Of a stretch of DNA of 64,000 nt, positions 41,782-49,102 are shown in pieces (the stretch's first letter is position 1; every line of letters starts with the position of its first letter). The DNA comes from Sporomusaceae bacterium. Its GTDB lineage: Bacteria; Bacillota; Negativicutes; Acidaminococcales; JAJUGR01. The translations under genes and the position numbers were made by a program. Where the stretch lies: NCBI GenBank assembly GCA_029265905.1, contig JAJUGR010000003.1, positions 111,556 to 175,555 on the forward strand, given 5' to 3'. The notes below the pieces were generated by a model. That model searched no databases and was not told where the DNA came from. It saw only the letters and a list, made by a program, of their open reading frames with translations.

Positions 41782-42888
41782 CTATCTGGCAAACCCGGAC
41801 CAGACCGGCTGGCCGGTATACGTTTTCGGCTGCTCCTGGCCGGACAAAACGCGCAGTGCGCCCGCCGCCAGCGCCTCCATTTCAAACTCGCCGGGCATGA
41901 CCGTAATCGGTGCGATCCAGTCGACCATGCCGGACAACTGGCTGACCAAATACTTGTCATGGGAAATGCCGCCGGTAAAGATAATTCCGTCCACTTTTCC
42001 CAAGAGCGCCGCGGCACAGGCCCCGACGCTCTTGGCGATCTGGTAGATCATGGCGTCGTAAATGAGTTTTGCATACTGGTCGCCCCGTCCGATCCTCGCG
42101 ACCACTTCCCGGGCGTCCGACGTCCCCAGGTGATCGACCAGGCCGCCGTTTTTGCTGATTAAGTCCAGCAGATCCTGCTGCGAATACTTGCCCGAAAAGC
42201 ACAGCTTGATCAGCGGCGCGGCCGGAACGGCCCCCGCCCTGGTGGGCGCCATCGGCCCGTCGCCTTGGGCGATATCGTTGGAGTCGACCATGCGGCCTTT
42301 TTTGTGGGCGGTCACAGAGATTCCGCCACCGATATGGCAGATGATCAAGTTCATCTCCTCATAACGCGAGCCGGCCGCCGCCGCATAGCGGATGCCGATT
42401 TCCTTTTGGTTAAGCGCATGAATCTTGCTTTCCCGGCAGATTTTCGCCAGGCCGCAGACGCGCGCCACTTCCTCAAACTCGTCAACGTCAGGCGGGTTGA
42501 CTACGAAAGCCTGGCCGCCGTACGTCTGGGCAAACTCATGGGCCAATTGGGCGCCAAACACCGCCGGATGCTTGACGGTAAAGCCAATTTTGGCATGGTG
42601 CAGCAGGATGTCGTTGACGGGATAGACGCCGCCCTCAAGCGATACCAGTCCGCCGCCCCGGCCAACAAAAGCATCGACGCCGGCGAGCGAAATGTTGTTT
42701 TTGGCCAGCTCATTTAAAATCGTTTCTTTGCGATAAGGCAACTGGTCCTGCAGTTCGGCGTACCCTTTCAAGACTTCTGCGTCGTGGTCGATATTGAAGC
42801 TGAACACTTTTTGATCGTTTTCGAACATGGCTACCTTGGTGGAGGTGGAACCGGGATTGATCGCTAGAATTTTGACCGTCTTATTCAT
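41782..42888 (-). CDS. buk: Butyrate kinase (first copy)
   Basis: 368 residues. ASKHA acetate-kinase fold: KILAINPGSTSTKVAMFEND at the N-terminus, VGRGGGLVSLEGGVYPVND, NLIICHIGGGISVTAHKKGRMVDS and DGIIFTGGISHDKYL. It transfers phosphate from an acyl phosphate (butyryl-, isobutyryl- or other branched acyl) to ADP. The ATG at 42888 has AAGGAG upstream. Directly follows the ptb gene, giving an acyl-CoA to ATP module for the acyl-CoA made by the upstream oxidoreductase. A second butyrate kinase gene lies at 51091. Confidence 0.93.
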   Translation of the reverse strand: MNKTVKILAINPGSTSTKVAMFENDQKVFSFNIDHDAEVLKGYAELQDQLPYRKETILNELAKNNISLAGVDAFVGRGGGLVSLEGGVYPVNDILLHHAKIGFTVKHPAVFGAQLAHEFAQTYGGQAFVVNPPDVDEFEEVARVCGLAKICRESKIHALNQKEIGIRYAAAAGSRYEEMNLIICHIGGGISVTAHKKGRMVDSNDIAQGDGPMAPTRAGAVPAAPLIKLCFSGKYSQQDLLDLISKNGGLVDHLGTSDAREVVARIGRGDQYAKLIYDAMIYQIAKSVGACAAALLGKVDGIIFTGGISHDKYLVSQLSGMVDWIAPITVMPGEFEMEALAAGALRVLSGQEQPKTYTGQPVWSGFAR

Positions 42889-42898
42889 ATTCATCTCC

Positions 42899-43798
42899 TT
42901 AGCATGCCGCCGCGGCTAACACCACAGACATATATTTATCCTCCACCGTGGAGGAGCGGGAGGTCAGCACAACCGGCACCTTCGCCCCGACAATAAAGCC
43001 GGCGGCCTTGGCCCCCCCGGAGAAAGTCAGCGCTTTGATCAACAGGTTGCCGGCCACCAGGTTCGGTACCAGCATCAGATCCGTGTCGCCTGCCACTTCA
43101 CTGTTGAAGCGTTTGATCGCCACCGCTTCCTTGTCGATTGCCAAATCGTAGGATAGCGGCCCTTCCACAACACAGCCCGTGATTTCCCCGGCGAGGTTCA
43201 ACTGCTTCAGTTCATAGGCGTCAACGCTTTCCGACAGCTTCGGATTCACCTCTTCGGCCGCCGCCATGACCGCCACCTTCGGCTTATCGATGCCCATGTT
43301 CCGCATGGTCAGCACGGCGTTTTCAAGGATCTGCCGCTTTTGGGCCAAATCCGGCGTCGTGTTGAGCGCCACATCGGTAACGGCCAGCAGTTTGTGGTAA
43401 GTCGGCACTTCCAGAAAGGCCAGGTGCGACATGACCCGTCCGGTCCGCAAGTTGCTCTCCTTGCTGACAATGATCTTCATCAGCGTCGCGGTTTCCAGCA
43501 GTCCCTTCATGATAAAATCCGCTTCGCCATCATGAATCATCGCCACGGCTTTTTGCGCCGCCTCTTCATGGCTGCCGGCCTGGACGACAAACGCCGCATC
43601 GGCCGGGAAGCCCACTTCTTCCAGATAGGCGGAAATAACGGGTGCATTCCCGATCAGAATCGGCGTGGCGATGCCGTTTTGATAAGCCAGGAGCAGCGCT
43701 TCAAGCGTATGCTTGTCTTCAGCCGCCACAACCGCCACGCGTTTTGGCGCGTTCTCCTTCAGCCGCTGCACCAACTGGGCAAAATTCGCAATGCTCAT
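42899..43798 (-). CDS. ptb: Phosphate butyryltransferase (acyl-CoA phosphotransacylase)
   Basis: 299 residues from MSIANFAQLVQRL. Family marks: RVAVVAAEDKHTLEALLLAYQNGIATPILIG, EADFIMKGLLETATLMKIIV, VTDVALNTTPDLAQK and LMLVPNLVAGNLLIKALTF. It converts acyl-CoA and phosphate to acyl phosphate, feeding butyrate kinase. Its start overlaps the gamma subunit gene by four bases (ATGA). Confidence 0.93.
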   Translation of the reverse strand: MSIANFAQLVQRLKENAPKRVAVVAAEDKHTLEALLLAYQNGIATPILIGNAPVISAYLEEVGFPADAAFVVQAGSHEEAAQKAVAMIHDGEADFIMKGLLETATLMKIIVSKESNLRTGRVMSHLAFLEVPTYHKLLAVTDVALNTTPDLAQKRQILENAVLTMRNMGIDKPKVAVMAAAEEVNPKLSESVDAYELKQLNLAGEITGCVVEGPLSYDLAIDKEAVAIKRFNSEVAGDTDLMLVPNLVAGNLLIKALTFSGGAKAAGFIVGAKVPVVLTSRSSTVEDKYMSVVLAAAAC

Positions 43799-44361
43799 CC
43801 CTGCGCCCCCTTGCCGGCGGCGCATTGGCTTTCCGCCAACTCCTTGCCAGCCCGAATCGCGGCTTCGTTCAGCGGCAGGAATTTTGCCTTGGACGCCATC
43901 TTCACCCGCATCGTTTCAATCACCGGCTCGACCGCCAGCGCCTGGCTTGCGCCCAGATAGCTGCCCAGAATGACCATGTTGGCGCTTTTTTCCGAACCGA
44001 GCTGTTCCGCCAGTTCATTGGCTGGGATGTAGAGCGCCCGCACGTCGCTTCTTGCCACTTTTTTATGCACCAGCGAGCTGTTCACGATGATCGTGCCGCC
44101 CGGCTTCACCCAGGATTCAAACTTCGCTAGCGACGGCTCGTTCATGGCGATGACCGTATCTAGCCGCGTCACCACCGGCGAACCGATCGCCTCGTCCGCA
44201 ATAACGACCGTACAATTGGCCGTGCCGCCGCGCTGCTCCGCCCCGTAGGACGGGAAAAAGGTTGCGTTTTTCCCCGCGGCCGTCGCGGAATAACCGAGCA
44301 GCTGGCCGATCAGAATAACGCCCTGCCCGCCAAAGCCTGCAATAATCAAGCTGTTTTCCAA
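43795..44361 (-). CDS. 2-oxoacid:ferredoxin oxidoreductase gamma subunit
   Basis: 188 residues starting at TTG after GGAGGTGGCAGCG. LIIAGFGGQGVILIGQLLGYSATAAGKNATFFPSYGAEQRGG is the classic gamma-subunit start; MNEPSLAKFE and LGAYLGAS-like segment (VILGSYLGASQALAV) follow. Part of the four-subunit enzyme with 44375-46403. The enzyme makes acyl-CoA, CO2 and reduced ferredoxin; the adjacent Ptb/Buk suggests a branched-chain or short acyl product. Confidence 0.93.
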   Translation of the reverse strand: MENSLIIAGFGGQGVILIGQLLGYSATAAGKNATFFPSYGAEQRGGTANCTVVIADEAIGSPVVTRLDTVIAMNEPSLAKFESWVKPGGTIIVNSSLVHKKVARSDVRALYIPANELAEQLGSEKSANMVILGSYLGASQALAVEPVIETMRVKMASKAKFLPLNEAAIRAGKELAESQCAAGKGAQG

Positions 44362-44374
44362 CGCTGCCACCTCC

Positions 44375-45109
44375 TCAATTGTTTCTTAATTCCCCGAGCG
44401 GGAAGTACGGAATGCTTTTTTCTTGAATCCATTTCAGGCTATCTTCCGGCGATACGCCCCAGTTGGTCGGGCAGTTGCTCAGCAGCTCCACGAATGAATA
44501 CCCTTTGCCCTCGAGCTGGTTTTTGAACGCCTTTTCGATGCCGGCCTTTGCCTTGAGCACATTGGCAGGCGTATTCAGGGCGAACCGCGCCACATACACC
44601 GGCGCCTCCAGCGTGTTGATGATTTCCGCCATCCGCATCGGATAGCCGGCTTGCGCAGGGTCGCGCCCGTTTACGCAGGTCGTCGCTTTTTGCCCGACCA
44701 AGGTCGTTGGCGCCATTTGACCGCCGGTCATGCCATAGATGCCGTTGTTGACGAAAATCGTCGTGAGTTTTTCCCCGCGGTTGGCGCAATGCATGATTTC
44801 CGCCAGGCCGATCGCCGCCAAGTCGCCATCCCCCTGGTAGGTAAACACCAGGTTATCCGGGCGGCAGCGTTTGTAGCCCGTCGCCACGGCCGGCGCGCGT
44901 CCGTGGGCGGAGACAACCATGTCGAAGTTGTAGTATTCCATGCTTAACGTGGCGCAGCCGATCGGCAAAATGCCAACCGCTTTTTCCCGCATGTCGAACT
45001 TGTCAATCGCTTCCGCGACTAATTTACAAACCATGCCATGCAAGCAGCCGGGGCAGAATCCGCTGACCGTCGGCTGCAACGAAACGGGTCTCGCATACGT
45101 CTTTTGCAC
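44375..45109 (-). CDS. 2-oxoacid:ferredoxin oxidoreductase beta subunit (TPP-binding)
   Basis: 244 residues. Thiamine diphosphate motif GDGDLAAIGLAEIMHCANRGEKLTTIFVNN, substrate-side cysteine segments FCPGCLHGMVCKL and GCATLSM, and TTLVGQKATTCVNGRDP, as in VOR/KOR beta subunits. The ATG overlaps the last base of the alpha-subunit frame, so translation is coupled. Confidence 0.94.
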   Translation of the reverse strand: MQKTYARPVSLQPTVSGFCPGCLHGMVCKLVAEAIDKFDMREKAVGILPIGCATLSMEYYNFDMVVSAHGRAPAVATGYKRCRPDNLVFTYQGDGDLAAIGLAEIMHCANRGEKLTTIFVNNGIYGMTGGQMAPTTLVGQKATTCVNGRDPAQAGYPMRMAEIINTLEAPVYVARFALNTPANVLKAKAGIEKAFKNQLEGKGYSFVELLSNCPTNWGVSPEDSLKWIQEKSIPYFPLGELRNN

Positions 45110-46179
45110 TATTGGGCCCCTCCCTTGCTGATCAAGTCTTTGACCGCGCCGACCACTTCATCCGGCGACACGACAAAACCGGCGCCGCGCGTATAGGCGC
45201 TGACCGGCGTCCGTCTGGCGACGGCGCATTTGACGTCCTCCACCATCAGGGCCGGGATGCACATCTCCACAGCCAAAATATGCTTCACCTGGCTGTAATC
45301 CAACTTGTCAAACGCGATGTACGGGAAAGGCGATACCGTGATCGGCCGGATAAGCCCGACCCGGAACCCTTCCTTGCGCAGTTCGCGAATGGCCGTTTTG
45401 GCCACGCGGGCGCTGGTGCCGTAGGCGGCGATGACAAGGTCGGCGTCTTCCGTCAGGTATTCCTCATAGCGCACGTCTTCTTGCTGCCAGCGTTCGTACA
45501 TAGCCGCGCAGTCGCGCTGGAACTGTTCGAGCTTCACCGTGTCATTATCAAGCGAGCGGTTGACACGCCGCTCCCGGCCCTGGCAGCCGTCAATCTGCCA
45601 GTCGCGCTTTTCGGGGAACGCGGTTTTCGGCTCCGGCAGCACAACCGCTTCCATCATGCCGCCGATGACGCCGTCCGCCAATAAAATCACCGGATTGCGG
45701 TCCCGGTCGGCATAATCGAACGCTTCATAAGTCAGGTCGACCGCTTCCTGCACCGTCGCCGGGGCCAGGGCGATCACCTTGAACCCGCCGTGTCCGGGCG
45801 CTTTCGTCGCCACATTGTACTGGTTCTGCCCCGGGTAAATCTGGCCCGTGCCCGCGCCGGTCCGGGCGACGTCAACGATGACCGCCGGCAGCTGCGCCCC
45901 GGCCAGCGTCGAGATGCCTTCCGTCTTCAGGCTGATGCCCGGGCTCGACGACGACGTCATCGCCCGCACGCCCGCCGCCGCCGCGCCAATCACCATGTTG
46001 ACCGAGGCAATTTCGCTCTCGCCCTGGATGAACACGCCGCCGACTTCCGGCAGCCGTTTCGTCAAATATTCAGGAATTTCGCTCTGCGGCGTAATCGGAT
46101 AGCCGGCAAAAAACCGGCACCCGGCCCGTACGGCCGCTTCCGCAATCGCTTCATTCCCCTTCATGAATTTTTTCTCCAC
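45109..46179 (-). CDS. 2-oxoacid:ferredoxin oxidoreductase alpha subunit (VorB/KorA type)
   Basis: 356 residues, GTG start with GGAGGGGAAAAC. MKGNEAIAEAAVRAGCRFFAGYPITPQSEIPEY, RAMTSSSSPGISLKTEGIS, GLIRPITVSPFPY and IPALMVEDVKCAV are typical. Close paralogue of the partial gene at 1-846. The gene order delta, alpha, beta, gamma is complete here. Confidence 0.94.
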   Translation of the reverse strand: MEKKFMKGNEAIAEAAVRAGCRFFAGYPITPQSEIPEYLTKRLPEVGGVFIQGESEIASVNMVIGAAAAGVRAMTSSSSPGISLKTEGISTLAGAQLPAVIVDVARTGAGTGQIYPGQNQYNVATKAPGHGGFKVIALAPATVQEAVDLTYEAFDYADRDRNPVILLADGVIGGMMEAVVLPEPKTAFPEKRDWQIDGCQGRERRVNRSLDNDTVKLEQFQRDCAAMYERWQQEDVRYEEYLTEDADLVIAAYGTSARVAKTAIRELRKEGFRVGLIRPITVSPFPYIAFDKLDYSQVKHILAVEMCIPALMVEDVKCAVARRTPVSAYTRGAGFVVSPDEVVGAVKDLISKGGAQ

Positions 46180-46200
46180 GTTTTCCCCTCCTTGAGCCCC

Positions 46201-46403
46201 TTATTTATAGACCTCGATGGCCGCCTCCGGACACATGATGGCGCACAGCCTGCAACCGGTGCACTTCTCAGCGTCAAACTGTTCGACATACTTGTCCCTT
46301 TAGCATTGACAACCTCGCCAACCCGAATAATCTTCTGCGGGCAGGCCGCGATACAAAAACCGCAGCTTTTGCACAATTCCGGGTTCACATCAATTTTCGC
46401 CAT
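46201..46403 (-). pseudogene. 4Fe-4S ferredoxin subunit (delta) with single-base frameshift
   Basis: The frame opens MAKIDVNPELCKSCGFCIAACPQKII and then runs out of frame after VNAKG. In the next frame the sequence continues DKYVEQFDAEKCTGCRLCAIMCPEAAIEVYK and stops at 46201. The whole region is 203 bases against 204 for the intact paralogue at 865-1068, so one base is missing near 46293-46298 (AAAGGGACAAG where AAAGGGTACAAG would be in frame). If real, the second iron-sulfur cluster of the oxidoreductase is lost. The rest of the operon is intact, which favours a sequencing or assembly error; the ORF track shows a false 80-residue product. Confidence 0.85.
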
Positions 46404-46426
46404 TTCGCTCCTCCTCTTTTTTACTG

Positions 46427-47107
46427 TTACTTCTCCCAGGGCGCCTTGATGCAGCGCGCAACGCCGAGCACGGCGACATGCGGCAGTTCGTCCTGCACCG
46501 CCGCCGCCAGCTCAGCCGGCGCGGCTAAAAATGCCGGCACATACCCGGTTTCTTGCAGCATGGCGGCCGTCTGCCTATAGCCGCCCACCACATCAGCCAG
46601 CGTCGTCTGTTCGCCAAAATTCGGATTGCAAATGACGCTCACGCTTCTCACCCGGGCGGCGCGGGCGATCGCCTCAAGCCCTTGCGCCATATCGCCTTCG
46701 CTGCTTGAAAACGGGCGGAAGCAATTGGCCACAAAATATGCCGCCACCGGGTCACCCCAGGCCTCGGCGAGCTGGCCGATCACCCGGGCGCCAACCACAT
46801 TCCCGCCTACGTCAAGAATGGCAATGTTCGCGGGGTCTTTGATTTTTTCCAGCACGGCGTTGGGAATGATCGGCGAATCAAGAAACTGATAGCCCGTCTC
46901 AAGCATTACGTTGTTTTTCCGCAACAAGTCGACCGCCTCCCGTGAGCGAAACAGCGGCTTGGTTTGATCCATGTCAAAAAACCGTACGGTTCTTCCCTGG
47001 CCCGCCAACCGCAGCCCCCAATGAATGGCGATTTCCGATTTGCCGCAGCCCGTTTCGCCTAAAAAGATAAACACCCGTTTATTATCCGCAAGCATTTTCT
47101 CCCCCAC
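46427..47107 (-). CDS. P-loop NTPase associated with 2-oxoacid oxidoreductase genes
   Basis: About 226 residues. Walker A GETGCGKSEIA, an acidic segment VRFFDMDQTKPLF, and a Walker-B-like IAILDVGGNVVGARVIG; then VSVICNPNFGEQTTLADVV. This looks like a SIMIBI-class ATPase (MinD/ArsA/CooC relatives), many of which mature metallo- or iron-sulfur enzymes. The GTG at 47107 follows GGGGGCGG; the ATG at 47095 is an equally possible start. Placed between the AhpD-like gene and the ferredoxin subunit gene, it may help assemble or activate the oxidoreductase or the aconitase-type enzymes. That role is inference. Confidence 0.75.
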   Translation of the reverse strand: MGEKMLADNKRVFIFLGETGCGKSEIAIHWGLRLAGQGRTVRFFDMDQTKPLFRSREAVDLLRKNNVMLETGYQFLDSPIIPNAVLEKIKDPANIAILDVGGNVVGARVIGQLAEAWGDPVAAYFVANCFRPFSSSEGDMAQGLEAIARAARVRSVSVICNPNFGEQTTLADVVGGYRQTAAMLQETGYVPAFLAAPAELAAAVQDELPHVAVLGVARCIKAPWEK

Positions 47108-47147
47108 GGCAACCGCCCCCAGACAGCCTGCTTGCTCGCCAAGCGGC

Positions 47148-47528
47148 TTATTTTTCTTCAATTGGTTCAAACACATTCAGACCCGGGGTGAAGCCGGTCA
47201 CGCCCGTCAAGAAGAACAGCATGCGCAACACTTCGCCCAATTCGTCAACCGTTGCGCCGTTTTCGATCGCCAGCTTGGCATGGACGTCAATGGTGACTTG
47301 CGTTTTCGTCGCAACCCCGACCGCAAAAATAATCAGTTCGCGGTATTTTTTCGGAATATGCTTCATGTCGGCATTGCAGATTTCATACATTTGGGAAAAG
47401 GCCTTCAAAATGCCCGGGTCGTTGGCCATCTGCCGATGGAACTGCAGCACGCTGCCGCCCCGCTGCACCGCCAACTTGTCCAGTAATTCGTGCGCTTCTT
47501 TCAAGATCTCCGGATTTGTCTGCTTCAT
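47148..47528 (-). CDS. Carboxymuconolactone decarboxylase (AhpD-like) family protein without redox cysteines
   Basis: 126 residues, all helical: a segment KKYRELIIFAVGVATKTQVTIDVHAKLAIENGATVDELGEVL aligns with the AhpD/CMD core, where the family normally has CxxCxxxH. Here the two cysteines are replaced (Thr and Val) while the His remains, so thiol chemistry is unlikely. Similar small CMD proteins act as decarboxylases or as oligomeric helper proteins. It is the second gene of the sigma-54 operon. Ribosome site GGGGAG. Confidence 0.8.
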   Translation of the reverse strand: MKQTNPEILKEAHELLDKLAVQRGGSVLQFHRQMANDPGILKAFSQMYEICNADMKHIPKKYRELIIFAVGVATKTQVTIDVHAKLAIENGATVDELGEVLRMLFFLTGVTGFTPGLNVFEPIEEK

Positions 47529-47577
47529 GTCATTCTCCCCTTACCTGTTATTGAGCACCGCCTCATAAAGAGGCGAT

Positions 47578-48924
47578 CTAACCGCCGTATTTTTGCGTCA
47601 AAAACTCCTTGCCTACCTGCGGGAACAGGATGTACGTCAGCACATCTTCATCGCACCTGGCCAGGCCGCCAATCTCCGCTTTCATTTTCTCGAACTCCGG
47701 CTCCAGCAAATCAGCCGGCCGGCAGGTGATCCGCCGTTCGGCGCCAAGGACTTTTTCTTCCAGATCAGCCGCAATCTCGCCCGGCGGGGTGCCGTAGAGT
47801 CCGCGGATATAGGCCTTGCTTTCCGTCGGAATCACGGAATACCGCTGGCCCGTGATCACATTCATCGCCGCCTGTACGCCGACAATCTGGCTCATCGGCG
47901 TGCCGAGCGGCGGGTAGCCGAATTCTTTGCGCACCAGATGTGTTTCCGCCAGCACCTCGTCAATGCGGTCGCCGGCGTCCATGGCTTTCAATTGATGCTC
48001 CAGGTTGGACAGCATCCCGCCCGGAACCTGGTGCTGGAACACGGCGATATCGACGCCCGTGAATTTGCTTTCATACTCGCGGTACTTTTGCCGGACGCCG
48101 AGCAAATAGCGGTTGATCTCTTCCAATAGGCCCAAATCCAGCCCAGTGTCGCGCGGCGTGCCCTGCAAAGCCACAACCATGCTTTCCGCCGGCGGATGCG
48201 CCGTTCCGAGCGCGAGCGCCGACAGGTCGGTGTCAACCACATCCACCCCGGCCTTGATCGCTTCCCAATAAGCTAAATCAGCCAAGCCGCCCGTGCAATG
48301 GCAGTGAAGATGGATCGGGACGCTGACCGCCGCTTTCAGCGCCTTCACCAATTCGTAGGCCGCCGTCGGCGTCAACAAGCCGGAGCCGTCCTCGACGTGG
48401 ATTGACTCAACGCCCAACTGCTCAAACTCCTTCGCGAGCTTTGCGTACAGCTCCAGGTTATGAACGGGGCTGATGGTATAGGGAATCTGCCCGGCCGCAA
48501 CCTTCCCGGCCTTCTTGACAGCGCGGATCGCCGTTTCGCAGTTTCGCAGGTCGCCGAGGATATCGAAAATCAGGAACACATCGATGCCAGCCTCGGCGGC
48601 CTTCTCCACGAATTTTTCGACCACATCATCCGGGTAGTGTCTGTAGCCCAGCAAATTCTGCCCGCGCAACAGCATGCGCAAGGGCGTGTTGGGCATGCCT
48701 TTTTTGAAGGCGCGCAGGCGCTCCCACGGATCCTCCTGCAAAAACCGGATGCAGGAATCAAATGTCGCTCCGCCCCATACTTCAGCGCTAACAAAACCAA
48801 CGCGGTCAAGCTGGCCCAAAATCGGGAGCATATCTTCCGTTCTTACGCGCGTCGCCAACAGCGATTGCTGGCCGTCCCGCAGATCAACGCTGGTTAAGCG
48901 CAGCGGCTTATTTGTTTCAAACAT
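47578..48924 (-). CDS. Carboxyltransferase-fold enzyme (OadA/PycB-like) lacking biotin domain and carbamylated Lys
   Basis: 448 residues. HMGL-like TIM barrel: [66 protein letters not shown] and metal-binding HLHCHCTGG, followed by the conserved C-terminal carboxyltransferase region ([17 protein letters not shown]). This is the carboxyltransferase part of oxaloacetate decarboxylase or pyruvate carboxylase. However, the segment that normally reads IKDMAGLL, with the lysine that is carbamylated and handles carboxybiotin, reads HVEDGSGLL. No biotinyl domain follows. It may therefore be a lyase/aldolase or decarboxylase that does not use biotin. First gene of the operon, with a sigma-54 promoter upstream. 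Confidence 0.85.
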   Translation of the reverse strand: MFETNKPLRLTSVDLRDGQQSLLATRVRTEDMLPILGQLDRVGFVSAEVWGGATFDSCIRFLQEDPWERLRAFKKGMPNTPLRMLLRGQNLLGYRHYPDDVVEKFVEKAAEAGIDVFLIFDILGDLRNCETAIRAVKKAGKVAAGQIPYTISPVHNLELYAKLAKEFEQLGVESIHVEDGSGLLTPTAAYELVKALKAAVSVPIHLHCHCTGGLADLAYWEAIKAGVDVVDTDLSALALGTAHPPAESMVVALQGTPRDTGLDLGLLEEINRYLLGVRQKYREYESKFTGVDIAVFQHQVPGGMLSNLEHQLKAMDAGDRIDEVLAETHLVRKEFGYPPLGTPMSQIVGVQAAMNVITGQRYSVIPTESKAYIRGLYGTPPGEIAADLEEKVLGAERRITCRPADLLEPEFEKMKAEIGGLARCDEDVLTYILFPQVGKEFLTQKYGG

Positions 48925-48972
48925 GCCTTGCCTCCTCCATAAAGAATTGTCAGTGTACTGTGGTTGCTATTA

Positions 48973-48989
48973 TGCAAATAGCGTGCCAA
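48973..48989 (-). promoter_or_regulatory. Sigma-54 promoter of the catabolic operon
   Basis: On the minus strand TTGGCACGCTATTTGCA matches the -24 (TGGCAC) and -12 (TTGCA) elements with GG and GC ten bases apart. It lies about 50 bases upstream of the carboxyltransferase-like gene. Confidence 0.9.
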
Positions 48990-49053
48990 TTCATAAAACC
49001 AAGAAAAAAAGCAAGTTTTCGAGCATTTTCGCGTTGCCACGGTTGCTTAGTTA

Positions 49054-49069
49054 TGGCATAATCATTGCA
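49054..49069 (+). promoter_or_regulatory. Sigma-54 promoter of the activator gene
   Basis: TGGCATAATCATTGCA has GG and GC ten bases apart and the usual TTGCA. It lies 33 bases upstream of the TTG start at 49103, which fits a start of transcription near 49080. The activator would then control itself. Confidence 0.75.
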
Positions 49070-49102
49070 AGCAAGTTCATTTTCGTTGCGGAGGCGTTGC
49101 AT

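Noticed and set aside
46161-46403. Track ORF giving an 80-residue ferredoxin-like product
   Set aside because: The C-terminal third is out of frame (SMSNSLTLRSAP); the correct frame restores the second cysteine cluster, so the product shown is an artefact of the frameshift.
48674-49102. N-terminal extension of the activator ORF to 48674
   Set aside because: This part overlaps the carboxyltransferase-like gene and the intergenic promoters; the sensor domain begins at the TTG at 49103 with a ribosome site.
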